Translations under genes and position numbers: made by a program | Source of the DNA: CAMCHP01 sp036835325 | Lineage (GTDB): Bacteria; Bacteroidota; Bacteroidia; Flavobacteriales_D; Sanyastnellaceae | NCBI GenBank assembly: GCA_036835325.1 | Contig: DAITMF010000089.1 | Location: forward strand, 1-6,919 | Direction of reading: 5' to 3' | Length of the DNA: 6,919 bases | The notes under the pieces: model-generated | The model's database searches: none | Seen by the model: the letters and a program-made list of their open reading frames with translations, nothing else | What the model was told of the DNA's origin: nothing | Shown: piece by piece, positions 1 to 6,293 of the stretch | Layout: the number at the start of each line of letters is the position of its first letter | How positions within the stretch are numbered: position 1 is the stretch's first letter

Positions 1-38
1 TTTTTTAAATTAAATTATATTTAAACGTGGTCTGCCGT

Positions 39-56
39 CAACTTGCCTACAACTTG
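39..56. repeat. Direct heptamer repeat CAACTTG
   Basis: CAACTTG occurs at 39-45 and again at 50-56, separated by CCTA and a period of 11 bases. This is close to one helical turn, a spacing seen in some protein-binding sites. It may equally be chance in a repeat-rich stretch. Confidence 0.35.
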
Positions 57-103
57 ATTATAGGCGCTATTCCATAGCGCTTATCCACCCAATCAGGGCG
101 CAT
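47..103 (-). CDS. Possible 18-residue peptide, doubtful
   Basis: ATG at 103-101 opens an 18-codon reading frame ending in TAG (49-47), with residues beginning MRPDWVDKRYG. It is preceded by AAGGAGG at 123-117, a strong Shine-Dalgarno sequence, but the spacing of 13 bases is longer than ideal. It lies behind the -7-like box at 141-134, so a promoter, ribosome site and start occur in the right order. The frame overlaps the 61-83 hairpin. It is recorded because of that order, not because the peptide is recognised. It could be a leader peptide or a chance frame in a conserved repeat. Confidence 0.15.
   Translation of the reverse strand: MRPDWVDKRYGIAPIIKL
61..83. repeat. Hairpin, 10-base stem with 3-base loop
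   Basis: Bases 61-70 (TAGGCGCTAT) pair with 74-83 (ATAGCGCTTA) around the loop TCC. The stem has nine Watson-Crick pairs and one G-T pair. No T-run follows on either strand, so it is not a textbook terminator, although it could end or protect the DUF6508 transcript 120 bases downstream of that gene's stop. TAGGCGCT recurs at 103-110. Confidence 0.6.
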
Positions 104-133
104 AGGCGCTAGTTTACCTCCTTTTTGCAGTGT

Positions 134-141
134 CAAAGATA
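134..141 (-). promoter_or_regulatory. Bacteroidota-type -7 box (TATCTTTG), reading leftward
   Basis: On the minus strand bases 141-134 read TATCTTTG, a full match to the TAnnTTTG -7 consensus of Bacteroidota. At the expected 19-base spacing the -33 position reads TTA (163-161) rather than TTG, so the match there is partial. Transcription would start near 127 and run toward base 1. An AAGGAGG follows at 123-117. The predicted transcript would carry the 61-83 hairpin and exit the window, so its target may be a gene beyond base 1 or a small RNA. The motif is short and may be coincidental. Confidence 0.35.
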
Positions 142-204
142 AGAATAGCTGCCTTCTCTGTAAGCAGTTGAACGAAGTATTGTTGCCACACCTACTCCCG
201 AACG

Positions 205-639
205 CTACCCCATCACCTCACGCTCCATCGACCTTAACAACCGCAACACCACGCCCGATTCAAACGCGGCGACCAAGGCGCCTTCCATGAAACGGTCAGA
301 GCGGACAATCGCCGTCAACAGCTTGCACTTCGTTGCAAGATCTACGGTGTCGAAATCAAAAGCTTCGTCGCGCACCATGGCCTTGCCTTCTGTCCACTGC
401 GGCCAGTCGAAATCAACCAGTATGCTCGTCTGCGTGAGCACGGCAAAAAACTCCTCCACGACATCGTCTGTGCTGTAGTAATGCAGTTGTCGGGGTGCAT
501 CGTCTTCGCTTTCGTCAACAATAATCTCGCCGAAATGCTCTGTCGCCTCAATCTTGGGGATCAACGCAAACAAGGGCGCCCAATGGGTGCGGTCGTACGA
601 GCGAAGCATGGCAATGCAGGTGTCTTCCGAGAGGTACAT
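205..639 (-). CDS. DUF6508-type small cytosolic protein
   Basis: A complete 144-residue protein starting at ATG (639-637) and ending with TAG. It has no signal peptide or membrane segment, so it should be cytosolic. From memory, its layout matches the DUF6508 family, whose function is unknown. The N-terminal helix (about 1-30) leads to a short strand containing FGEI (about 36-39). Next comes a helix around VVEEFFAVL, then the characteristic DFDWPQW motif (about 76-82), and finally a helical C-terminus with LLTAIVRSDRFMEGAL followed by an ESGVVLRLLRSM helix. Family members usually carry a similar 'FDW..W' and 'LT.IVRADRF.EG.L' pair, and the length is normal for the family. No Shine-Dalgarno site precedes the start, which is common in Bacteroidota. 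A hairpin lies 21 bases upstream, so it may be transcribed separately from the genes before it. The family match is from pattern recognition and was not searched. Confidence 0.8.
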   Translation of the reverse strand: MYLSEDTCIAMLRSYDRTHWAPLFALIPKIEATEHFGEIIVDESEDDAPRQLHYYSTDDVVEEFFAVLTQTSILVDFDWPQWTEGKAMVRDEAFDFDTVDLATKCKLLTAIVRSDRFMEGALVAAFESGVVLRLLRSMEREVMG

Positions 640-659
640 GGTGTTTCAAGGTAGCAAAT

Positions 660-685
660 TATTCACCGCATTTTTGCGGTGAATA
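660..685. terminator. Perfect 11-base-stem hairpin between genes
   Basis: Bases 660-670 pair without mismatch with 675-685 around the loop TTTT. The core arms are ATTCACCGCA and TGCGGTGAAT. It sits 20 bases before the DUF6508 start and downstream of the truncated barrel copy, a natural position for a terminator. No T-run follows the stem on the minus strand, so strict intrinsic termination is uncertain. It could also be a 5' structure of the DUF6508 message or part of a repeated palindromic element, because its right arm belongs to the 32-base repeat at 674-705. Confidence 0.5.
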
Positions 686-705
686 CACCGTCTATTCGCC
701 GCATG
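674..705. repeat. 32-base intergenic direct repeat, copy 1
   Basis: Bases 674-705 are identical to 824-855, exactly 150 bases apart. Both copies lie just downstream, on the minus strand, of a gene end: this one after the truncated barrel copy, the other after the T9SS gene. The unit contains arms TGCGGTGAAT (675-684) and ATTCGCCGCA (694-703), which can form a 10-base stem with one G-T pair. The first arm also pairs perfectly with 661-670, so two hairpins compete. The repeat stops matching on the right just after base 705. Confidence 0.85.
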
Positions 706-722
706 GAACACCTCGGTTCCAT
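703..722. repeat. Short hairpin just after the barrel-copy stop
   Basis: Bases 703-709 (ATGGAAC) pair with 716-722 (GTTCCAT) around a 6-base loop. On the minus strand this begins three bases beyond the TGA stop at 728-726, where a transcript-end structure would be expected. No T-run follows. Confidence 0.45.
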
Positions 723-725
723 TTC

Positions 726-813
726 TCACCGCTTTCGCACAATCCGTAACCCAATCTGCCCGCTGTACATCGCCGCCCACGCGCCGCCCACCACTCCGCG
801 GGTTTGGTTCAGT
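726..813 (-). pseudogene. 3' end of a second beta-barrel gene, cut by the N-gap
   Basis: Bases 733-813 match 4234-4314, the 3' part of the barrel gene at 4898-4215, at 78 of 81 positions. Mismatches are at 749, 763 and 765, and 766-813 is identical. Read on the minus strand it gives 28 codons before TGA (728-726), starting at LNQTRGVVGG and ending RIVRKR. Differences from the full gene are Ser for Thr, Leu for Val, one silent change and a different last few residues. The 5' body is absent because the sequence runs into the Ns at 814. It is therefore an incomplete copy in the assembly, not demonstrably a broken gene. It may be a genuine tandem paralog placed after the T9SS gene, or a contig end misplaced during scaffolding. 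Confidence 0.7.
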
Positions 814-823
814 NNNNNNNNNN
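814..823. other. Assembly gap of 10 Ns
   Basis: Ten Ns join two contigs. The true length is unknown, since a run of ten is often a placeholder. The left contig ends inside sequence shared with 4234-4314, and the right contig starts exactly at the 32-base repeat shared with 674-705. Both ends therefore sit in repeats, as expected when a short-read assembler stops. Confidence 0.95.
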
Positions 824-855
824 TTGCGGTGAATACACCGTCTATTCGCCGCATG
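824..855. repeat. 32-base intergenic direct repeat, copy 2
   Basis: Identical to 674-705. It lies 9 bases beyond the stop codon of the T9SS gene on the minus strand. Arms at 825-834 and 844-853 can form a stem-loop downstream of that gene, so it may act as the transcript end. Its left flank is lost in the N-gap, so it cannot be seen whether the perfect partner arm found at 661-670 was also present here. Confidence 0.85.
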
Positions 856-864
856 CCGCAGGTG

Positions 865-3800
865 TCAGTTGGTCTTATGAATCGTCTGCACCACCTGTTG
901 CCCGTTTTCATCAACGAGCCGAATGATGTAACTACCCGCTTCAAGGCGCGATAGGTCGAGCAGATGACGCGCTGCGGCAGTGTACTCCGAAAGTAACAGC
1001 GCGCCTTTCATATCGACGACTTGCACTGTGTATGGTGCGGCGTTCGTCCAGTCAATCACAACCAAACCAGATGTTGGGTTCGGGTACACAACCAAAGCTC
1101 CGGGCCCCACGAATCCTACTTTGGTGATGGTCAGCGGTGAGGTTTGGTACACACAGCCGTTCTCTGTCGTGACAACGACGTAATAGTTACCATCCGCCGG
1201 AGGCGAAAAGAAACTTTCCGACGCACCGTCAATAAGTCCGTCGCTGCTGTACCATTGGTAGCTTCCGGTGGCCTCGGTAAAAAGCACGCCGGTTTCTTCA
1301 TCGTAAAAGAGTTCAGGCGTTACTTCAACGATGAGTTGGGCCGAATTTGAGGTGGTGCAGAGCGGATTGCTACCCGTCCATGATACGGTGATCAAGCCAT
1401 CAGCAGATTGCGGTAAGAGCAGTGTTTCGGAAGTAGACACCGGTTCACCGTTGATGTACCAAAGGGTTGAGTCGAGGTACGGATTGAGAAATGCGGTTTG
1501 CGCTTCGTCACCGGCGCACAGGAATTCTGGCAGGGCACTGACCTCAGCCTCGGTACCGCAGAGGTAGATGGTGCGCGATTCGGTGTTGGTAATGATGGGG
1601 TCGTTGATATCAAAGTAAATGCGGGCCTCGTTGTCGATTTGAGTCATGTGGGGGAGGTCTTGGTGGGGTGCAATGCTAAAGCGCACCCAACCTTTGCTCT
1701 CAGGCTCGTTCGATGTGCTGTCAGGGAGGTAGATGTTTTCATAAAAAAACTCGAGCACGCCGTCGCTGGAAAGTGTGGTGAAGTGGCTGTGCGAACTTTC
1801 AATGTACTCGAAGGTTGAGAAGTCAAGCACGTCGAGGTCAAGGGTATCGCGAATCAACACATTCACGGCCGGGTAGTTGCCCGTGTTCTGGAAGTTGATG
1901 AGGTAGGTGATGCGTTCATTGGCAATAAACTCAGGCGCTGCATACCCTTCGGGAAATGCTACCTTATTGTTCGGGTCGAATGAGCAGAAGTAGTGCGCAG
2001 GCACGGTGTAACTGTCGCTGGTGAACAGCGCATTGTTTTGGTCGAAAAAGTTGACGTCGTAGGTGACTGAAAGGTTTGGGAGTGCCGGACTAATCAATTC
2101 AACAACTGAACTGAAATTGCGCGTTACACCGGCGTTGATTGCGGATGTAACGGTAAACTGGTTGGTTCCAATCAACTGTGCCCCTGGTGGCATGCTGGTG
2201 AAAGAAAAGTCGGGTATACCTGACACAGTTACGGTGACTTCAGCTGAGATGGTCACCGTTCCCGAGTTCGTGACGCTAAAACTTAACCCATTTGGGCCTG
2301 CGCAAAAAATGTAATAGATGTTTGGGTGTGAAACGGTATAGTTCGGTCCCTCGCTTGTGCTAATTAGACGAATGTTTCGGGTTTCGTCGGTACAAATCCC
2401 TTCTATCGCGACTTCTGTTTCGGTAAACTCTGGGGTGTAATTCCCCATATCTTGGTCAGCGATGATGGTGTACGGGCCTGTGCTGGTGGTGGTGTAGTGA
2501 TAGTAGCCCTGTGCATTGGTGTAGACGATGTCGTTCCCCGGGAGAATCGTCAATGGATAGTTTGCGACCCGCTCATTGTTCGATGGGAAATTGTTGGAGT
2601 TAAAATCTCTGTAGACAGACCCTTTGAGCACAGCGCCCTCTTGAAAGCACGAGCCGTCGTCAATGTGAGCGACGGCATCGTAGTTGCAGGCCTCAGGGTC
2701 AGTGCATCCGGCATAAATGCAGCCAAAGCTGACGTCAACCAGCGGTACATAGTTGAGTGCGTTTTGGTCGTTGCAACCCACTGTTCCTGTAAGGATGGCC
2801 AACTGAAAAACAAGATTTTGTTCACCTCTGAACCCTACATAGTAGGTGTGACCGATGGTCAATGCGGTCAGCCCGAGGTAATTGAGTGATGTGTTTTGAA
2901 CACAGTCCAACAGCGTTCCTTCGCATGCATCAAGCACTGCGAGGTCGAGCATGCCGCCTGAGCCGGGGGCTGAATAAACGTACATGTTTTCGTTTGTGGC
3001 TTCGAAGCTGAACCAGGCAAGTGCGCTTTCAGGCTCAGGGTCAAAGCAGAACAGAGCGTCAGAGGCCGGCGCGGCCGCATTGAAACCGACCAAAATGGGG
3101 TCTACATCGGTGGCTACGCTGTGCGCATCTGCGCAGCTACCGTTGCTATACACGCACACGCCTACTTCGTACGCGACAGGGTCGTAGTTCTCGGCTTCAG
3201 GATCGGTACAACCGGGGAAAAAGCAGGTGCCATTGTCGATTTCAGCGTATTGATTGTAGTTGGTGGCGGCTTCATTCGTGCAACCGCCACACGGTGTGCA
3301 ACTGTTGTATTCGCAGGATTCATAGCCGGTGCCGACCACTTCGAAATCAGCACTGTAATTGCAGGCGTTGGGGTCGAAGCAATAACCGAACGACATCACC
3401 AGCCCGGGGTCATTGACCCATTGATGCTCGTAGAGGACGTCTTGAAAGAAATAGTCGAAATTCACGCGAACCACCATGGGGCCATCGGTTACAATTTGGC
3501 CTATGTAAACGGAGTTTGTTGTAGTCATAGGCGTCGTTGGTGAGGTGACCGCGTTCCAATTCGTGAGTGACACCGGGCCTGCCGTGGTGGTCATCGTTTG
3601 GCCAAGCGGATAAGCCGTGGGATTTTGTGCAATGACCCAACCAGGCACAACCAAGAATGGGTTGACGGTGGGGTTGTTCCCGTAGTTGGCTGTGTAGGTG
3701 CCGTTCAGAAAGCAACCGGCAAAAAAGACGTCATTGGAGAAGCCGCTGGGCGCTCCGCCCAAAGAGATCCACGTGTCAACCCATGCAATGGCACCTCCCA

Positions 3801-4143
3801 ACCAGCCCAAATCAGACCCTGCATCCATGCAATCCATGGCGCCGAGTGTCGTGTTGTTGTGCACGCTGCCGTGCGCAACAAACTCCATCACATGCGTTTG
3901 GTCGCCCCAAATTCGGAACGGCTTGATGAAGTCACCGTCGGTGTCAATCCACAATTGATAGACCGACATGCCCATAAGGTCGGCAGGAATTGTAGTGCAG
4001 TTGGTTTCGCCGTAGTGATTGCTGAAATCCGATGCCAGGTGTGCCCTAAGCTGCAGATCGGTTTGCGCATAGCTTGCATGTAATCCAAATACAACAATGC
4101 AGTAGATTAGTGTAAGGTGTTTCACTTTAGAAATGTAATGCAT
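865..4143 (-). CDS. Large modular secreted protein with T9SS C-terminal sorting domain
   Basis: A 1092-residue surface or secreted protein. ATG at 4143 is preferred over GTG at 4155 because it gives a clean Sec signal peptide: Lys at 6 and 8, hydrophobic core 10-21, predicted cleavage at SYA|Q (26/27). Residues 27-250 are an unrecognised, Trp- and Thr-rich domain. Four or five Cys-rich units follow, GYCFDPNACNY (253), GCTNEAATNY (287), GCTDPEAENY (311), GCNDQNALNY (456) and GCTDPEACNY to DGSC (479-499). They resemble MopE-type repeats. A beta-sandwich-like insert occupies about 337-452 and an SdrD_B-like GSVYRDFN domain about 503-565. A SFDPNNK-type domain (721-855, ending YFDINDPI) and Ig-like material (about 860-1010) follow. 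The final domain (1018-1092) starts with VVYPNPTSG and matches T9SS type A sorting signals. Role is unknown; adhesion or matrix binding is inference. Confidence 0.9.
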   Translation of the reverse strand: MHYISKVKHLTLIYCIVVFGLHASYAQTDLQLRAHLASDFSNHYGETNCTTIPADLMGMSVYQLWIDTDGDFIKPFRIWGDQTHVMEFVAHGSVHNNTTLGAMDCMDAGSDLGWLGGAIAWVDTWISLGGAPSGFSNDVFFAGCFLNGTYTANYGNNPTVNPFLVVPGWVIAQNPTAYPLGQTMTTTAGPVSLTNWNAVTSPTTPMTTTNSVYIGQIVTDGPMVVRVNFDYFFQDVLYEHQWVNDPGLVMSFGYCFDPNACNYSADFEVVGTGYESCEYNSCTPCGGCTNEAATNYNQYAEIDNGTCFFPGCTDPEAENYDPVAYEVGVCVYSNGSCADAHSVATDVDPILVGFNAAAPASDALFCFDPEPESALAWFSFEATNENMYVYSAPGSGGMLDLAVLDACEGTLLDCVQNTSLNYLGLTALTIGHTYYVGFRGEQNLVFQLAILTGTVGCNDQNALNYVPLVDVSFGCIYAGCTDPEACNYDAVAHIDDGSCFQEGAVLKGSVYRDFNSNNFPSNNERVANYPLTILPGNDIVYTNAQGYYHYTTTSTGPYTIIADQDMGNYTPEFTETEVAIEGICTDETRNIRLISTSEGPNYTVSHPNIYYIFCAGPNGLSFSVTNSGTVTISAEVTVTVSGIPDFSFTSMPPGAQLIGTNQFTVTSAINAGVTRNFSSVVELISPALPNLSVTYDVNFFDQNNALFTSDSYTVPAHYFCSFDPNNKVAFPEGYAAPEFIANERITYLINFQNTGNYPAVNVLIRDTLDLDVLDFSTFEYIESSHSHFTTLSSDGVLEFFYENIYLPDSTSNEPESKGWVRFSIAPHQDLPHMTQIDNEARIYFDINDPIITNTESRTIYLCGTEAEVSALPEFLCAGDEAQTAFLNPYLDSTLWYINGEPVSTSETLLLPQSADGLITVSWTGSNPLCTTSNSAQLIVEVTPELFYDEETGVLFTEATGSYQWYSSDGLIDGASESFFSPPADGNYYVVVTTENGCVYQTSPLTITKVGFVGPGALVVYPNPTSGLVVIDWTNAAPYTVQVVDMKGALLLSEYTAAARHLLDLSRLEAGSYIIRLVDENGQQVVQTIHKTN

Positions 4144-4214
4144 TTCATGAAACACAACGAAAGAAGTACATAATAAATCCGTTCCAACTGTTTGTAAGCC
4201 ATGTCTTTAGTGGG
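4144..4214. other. 71-base intergenic gap before the T9SS gene
   Basis: The barrel gene ends at 4215 and the T9SS gene starts at 4143. Reading leftward the spacer contains TTG near 4182-4180, followed after about 19 bases by TTCTTTCG, a partial match to the TTG/TAnnTTTG promoter. No strong hairpin was found. The T9SS gene may have its own weak promoter or be read through from upstream. Confidence 0.3.
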
Positions 4215-4898
4215 TCAGCGTGTTTGGGCGGGTTTTCGCACAATCCGTACCCCAATCTGCCCGGTATACATCGCCGCCCACGCGCCGCCCACCACTCCGC
4301 GGGTTTGGTTCAGTACAGCTTCGGCGTTGGGGGTGTAGTGTATGGGGACGAGCGATGCAGCTACAAACGGCATCCAGATCAAGCCGCTGCTGTGCACAGC
4401 ATAGCCCACTTCAATCTCCGCTCCGGCGCCGATGCCCCAGGCGCGGGCAATCCGTTCGGTTTGGCCGTCAGCCGCAGTGCTCTGCCGTCGGTCGATCAAA
4501 CTGCCAACGGTCGTACCCTTCACGCCAAGGGTGAAGCCGTTCACGCCGTTTTCGGTTCCTCGCCGCCAGCGGTAGCCGAGCTCAAGCCGGTGAAAGGGGA
4601 TGCGCGTCAACAAGCCGCCGTTCTCGGCGCGACTGCGGGTGAATCCATACGCGGCGGCCACTCCGCGCTGCCAGCGGCTTGAAGTGGCGTTCATCCATCC
4701 GGCATCCATCCGAAACCCGTACTCCAACAGCGGTTGGGGAGTGCCGATGAACGGACGCGTGCTGTTGTGCGTCTGAAGGGCGCGGTCAAACGCGGGGACA
4801 AACACATAGTTTGCCGCCGCACCGAGTTCGAGTCCCTGCGCCCGTGCATCCATCCCCCAAAAACAAAAACCAACGAAAAGCAGCCACCATCGCTTCAT
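4215..4898 (-). CDS. Outer-membrane beta-barrel-like protein
   Basis: A 227-residue exported protein. The start is ATG at 4898-4896; the GTG one codon earlier is less likely. The ATG overlaps the oxidase stop by one base (TGATG), so translation is probably coupled. The signal peptide has Lys2-Arg3, a very aromatic core (WWLLFVGFCFWG) and a predicted cleavage ARA|Q at 20/21. The mature part shows repeated stretches of alternating hydrophobic residues and glycine, such as LELGAAANYVFV, FRMDAGWMNAT, HRLELGYRWR, FTLGVKGTTVG and GAGAEIEVGYAV. It ends with a strand pair near AAMYTGQIGVRIV. This fits a small outer-membrane barrel of about eight to ten strands, which Bacteroidota encode in large numbers. 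No specific function is recognisable. The last strand is duplicated at 733-813. Barrel assignment is inference from pattern and leader. Confidence 0.75.
   Translation of the reverse strand: MKRWWLLFVGFCFWGMDARAQGLELGAAANYVFVPAFDRALQTHNSTRPFIGTPQPLLEYGFRMDAGWMNATSSRWQRGVAAAYGFTRSRAENGGLLTRIPFHRLELGYRWRRGTENGVNGFTLGVKGTTVGSLIDRRQSTAADGQTERIARAWGIGAGAEIEVGYAVHSSGLIWMPFVAASLVPIHYTPNAEAVLNQTRGVVGGAWAAMYTGQIGVRIVRKPAQTR
4234..4314. repeat. 81-base sequence duplicated at 733-813
   Basis: The 3' part of the barrel gene matches 733-813 at 78 of 81 positions in the same orientation, 3501 bases apart, with the last 48 bases identical. It covers the C-terminal strands of the protein. The match ends on the right only because the other copy runs into the N-gap, so the duplication may be longer. 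On the left it ends near the stop codon. Confidence 0.9.
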
Positions 4899-6220
4899 CA
4901 CACGGCCTCATTAAGCAGTTGAAGCACAGCATTGTAGCCCGTCTCGGCCGCGCCGTGCACGGTTTGGTGGTGGCCGTTCAGGTTCATGGCCTCGCCGGCG
5001 AAGTAAATGCGGTTGCCAACGGGCTGCGCCGCCACGCTGCGGGCGTCGCCAATGCCCACCGTGGCGTACGAGTACGCGCCGCGGATGTACGGGTGCGCGG
5101 TCCAATCCTGCACGTGCGCAGCCACGAAACGCGCACTGGCTTGTCCGCCGTACATCGCGTCAAGCTCGTCGAGCAGTTGCTGCACAATGGCGTCATCGCT
5201 GCCCAGCGCATGCAGCGCCGCGGCCTGGTCGCCCATCACAAAGCACATGATCACGGCATCGTCGGTCGCCTTGCCCACGCTGTCGTCGACGTAGGTGGCG
5301 CACACGCTTCCTCCGACAGTCGTTTTGCGGAAAAACCGCTCGGTAAACCGTAAAAATACTTTCATGCCGGGCCCCATCCCGATTTTCGCAAAGGCCGCCG
5401 TTTGTTCGGCCGGCAGCGCGGGTTGAAAGCTGATGTCGCCATCGCGCAGCACAGTGATTGGCACGGTGATGATGACCTTGTCTGCGGTGAAGCTTTCGCC
5501 TTCGGCGGATGTGAGGCGTACCGTGGCCTCACGGTAATCAACCGTGGCAATCGGCGTATTGAGCCGCACGCGGTCAAGCACCTGTGCGGCAATGTGGCGG
5601 TCGATGAGGTCGTAGTAGGTGGCGGCGAACTTGAAGTCGTCATCGCCCGAGCTCCAGTCTTTTTCTTCGCGCTGCGCGTGGAAGACGGAGAGGGTGTTGG
5701 CGGCCGCGCCGTAGTCACCGGCGATGGCTTCAACGATGTAGCGGTATTCAGCTCCGAGGCCTTTGGCCGTGGCGTGCTCTAGGTAGCTGATGTCGGGCAT
5801 GTTGCGGCCGTAGAAGAGCGGGAGGGGCTGCACAGGGAGTTCGTCAACAAAGGCGTCATTGAACCAGAAATCAGGATCGATGTCATCGCGGGTGATGGCG
5901 GTGTTGGTCTTGGCGATGAGGTCACCGAGGATGTTGTTTTTCCCGTGGAGCCATTGCGCCCCGAGGTCGATGGGGAAGCTGGCGAAGTCGTCGCGCTTGG
6001 CGAGTCGACCGCCGTAGCGATCGGAGGCCTCAAACACCTCCACGTCAACCCCGCGTGATTTGAGCAGGTAGCAAGCGTAGAGTCCGGCAGCACCGGCGCC
6101 AATCACGGCCACCTTGCCATCGTAGCGGAGGTTTCCGGGAAGCAGGTATTTGCGGCATCCGATAAGGGCGGCCGCGGCGGCCATCATCGAGAGGTGGGTA
6201 ACAAAATCACGGCGAAGCAT
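4898..6220 (-). CDS. Flavin-dependent amine oxidase with Tat/lipoprotein leader
   Basis: A 440-residue FAD enzyme of the amine oxidase family (Pfam Amino_oxidase type), which oxidises amines to imines or aldehydes with release of hydrogen peroxide. ATG at 6220 is preferred over TTG at 6241 because the leader then begins MLRRDF. That leader has twin arginines (3-4), a hydrophobic stretch MMAAAAALIGC and a lipobox LIGC with Cys22, suggesting a folded, FAD-loaded lipoprotein exported by Tat. FAD binding is shown by VIGAGAAGL (GxGxxG at 41-46), Glu64 at the end of the second strand (EVFEA) and the RYGGR motif (68-72), with GAQWLHG at 87-93. The C-terminus has RGAYSY and FAGEA (407-411), the second FAD-binding segment. 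Substrate cannot be predicted. Cys22 is followed by RKY and lacks the acidic surface-export signature, so periplasmic anchoring is more likely. The barrel gene overlaps its stop. Confidence 0.9.
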   Translation of the reverse strand: MLRRDFVTHLSMMAAAAALIGCRKYLLPGNLRYDGKVAVIGAGAAGLYACYLLKSRGVDVEVFEASDRYGGRLAKRDDFASFPIDLGAQWLHGKNNILGDLIAKTNTAITRDDIDPDFWFNDAFVDELPVQPLPLFYGRNMPDISYLEHATAKGLGAEYRYIVEAIAGDYGAAANTLSVFHAQREEKDWSSGDDDFKFAATYYDLIDRHIAAQVLDRVRLNTPIATVDYREATVRLTSAEGESFTADKVIITVPITVLRDGDISFQPALPAEQTAAFAKIGMGPGMKVFLRFTERFFRKTTVGGSVCATYVDDSVGKATDDAVIMCFVMGDQAAALHALGSDDAIVQQLLDELDAMYGGQASARFVAAHVQDWTAHPYIRGAYSYATVGIGDARSVAAQPVGNRIYFAGEAMNLNGHHQTVHGAAETGYNAVLQLLNEAV

Positions 6221-6238
6221 GGAGAGCTGGTTTTGCAA

Positions 6239-6246
6239 CAAATATA
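6239..6246 (-). promoter_or_regulatory. Bacteroidota -7 box (TATATTTG) upstream of the oxidase
   Basis: On the minus strand 6246-6239 reads TATATTTG, a full match to TAnnTTTG, 18 bases before the oxidase ATG. Transcription would begin around 6232, giving a short leader of roughly 12 bases. No TTG appears at the -33 position, so this is half a promoter by consensus. If real, it would drive the oxidase and the coupled barrel gene independently of the upstream gene. Confidence 0.45.
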
Positions 6247-6293
6247 AACATCAGCCGCGGCGAAGTGGCCAGAGAACGGAACCGGCTTCCCCC

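Larger units (their letters stand above)
1..204. other. Gene-free end with structured, possibly repeated intergenic sequence
   Basis: No convincing gene lies in these 204 bases downstream of the DUF6508 gene. The first 25 bases are almost pure A/T. The remainder contains a hairpin (61-83), a repeated heptamer (39-45 and 50-56), a second copy of TAGGCGCT (103-110), a -7-like box and a purine-rich AAGGAGG, both on the minus strand. On the minus strand three short overlapping readings look protein-like but are separated by stops: 191-114, 103-47 and a piece ending at 21. Protein-like readings in several frames suggest a degenerate or frame-shifted remnant, or a conserved non-coding repeat that is translated by chance. 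Which of these is right cannot be told from one copy. Confidence 0.5.

Noticed and set aside
1..204. tRNA or CRISPR array in the gene-free end
   Set aside because: No cloverleaf arms and no regularly spaced repeats with unique spacers were seen; the repeated units are only 7-8 bases long and occur twice.
726..944. A 72-codon minus-strand frame crossing the N-gap
   Set aside because: It joins an out-of-frame reading of the T9SS gene's end to the barrel tail through unknown bases. Only the part left of the gap (726-813) is meaningful.
2644..3387. Cys-rich repeats considered as a DNA-level tandem repeat
   Set aside because: The units are similar only at protein level, with different spacing and codons, so they are old protein repeats rather than a recent DNA repeat.
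3598..4083. Plus-strand frame of 161 codons opposite the T9SS gene
   Set aside because: It has no recognisable motifs and is fully covered by the well-supported minus-strand gene. The same applies to the other plus-strand frames in 980-4083.
4811..5353. Long plus-strand frame of 180 codons opposite the amine oxidase
   Set aside because: It is rich in Arg, His, Ala and Val with no domain pattern, as expected opposite a GC-rich gene. The oxidase on the other strand carries clear family motifs.
6221..6293. Possible terminator between the hypothetical gene and the oxidase
   Set aside because: Only very short pairings such as GGAA with TTCC near 6278-6290 are present, with no T-run, so no terminator is called.
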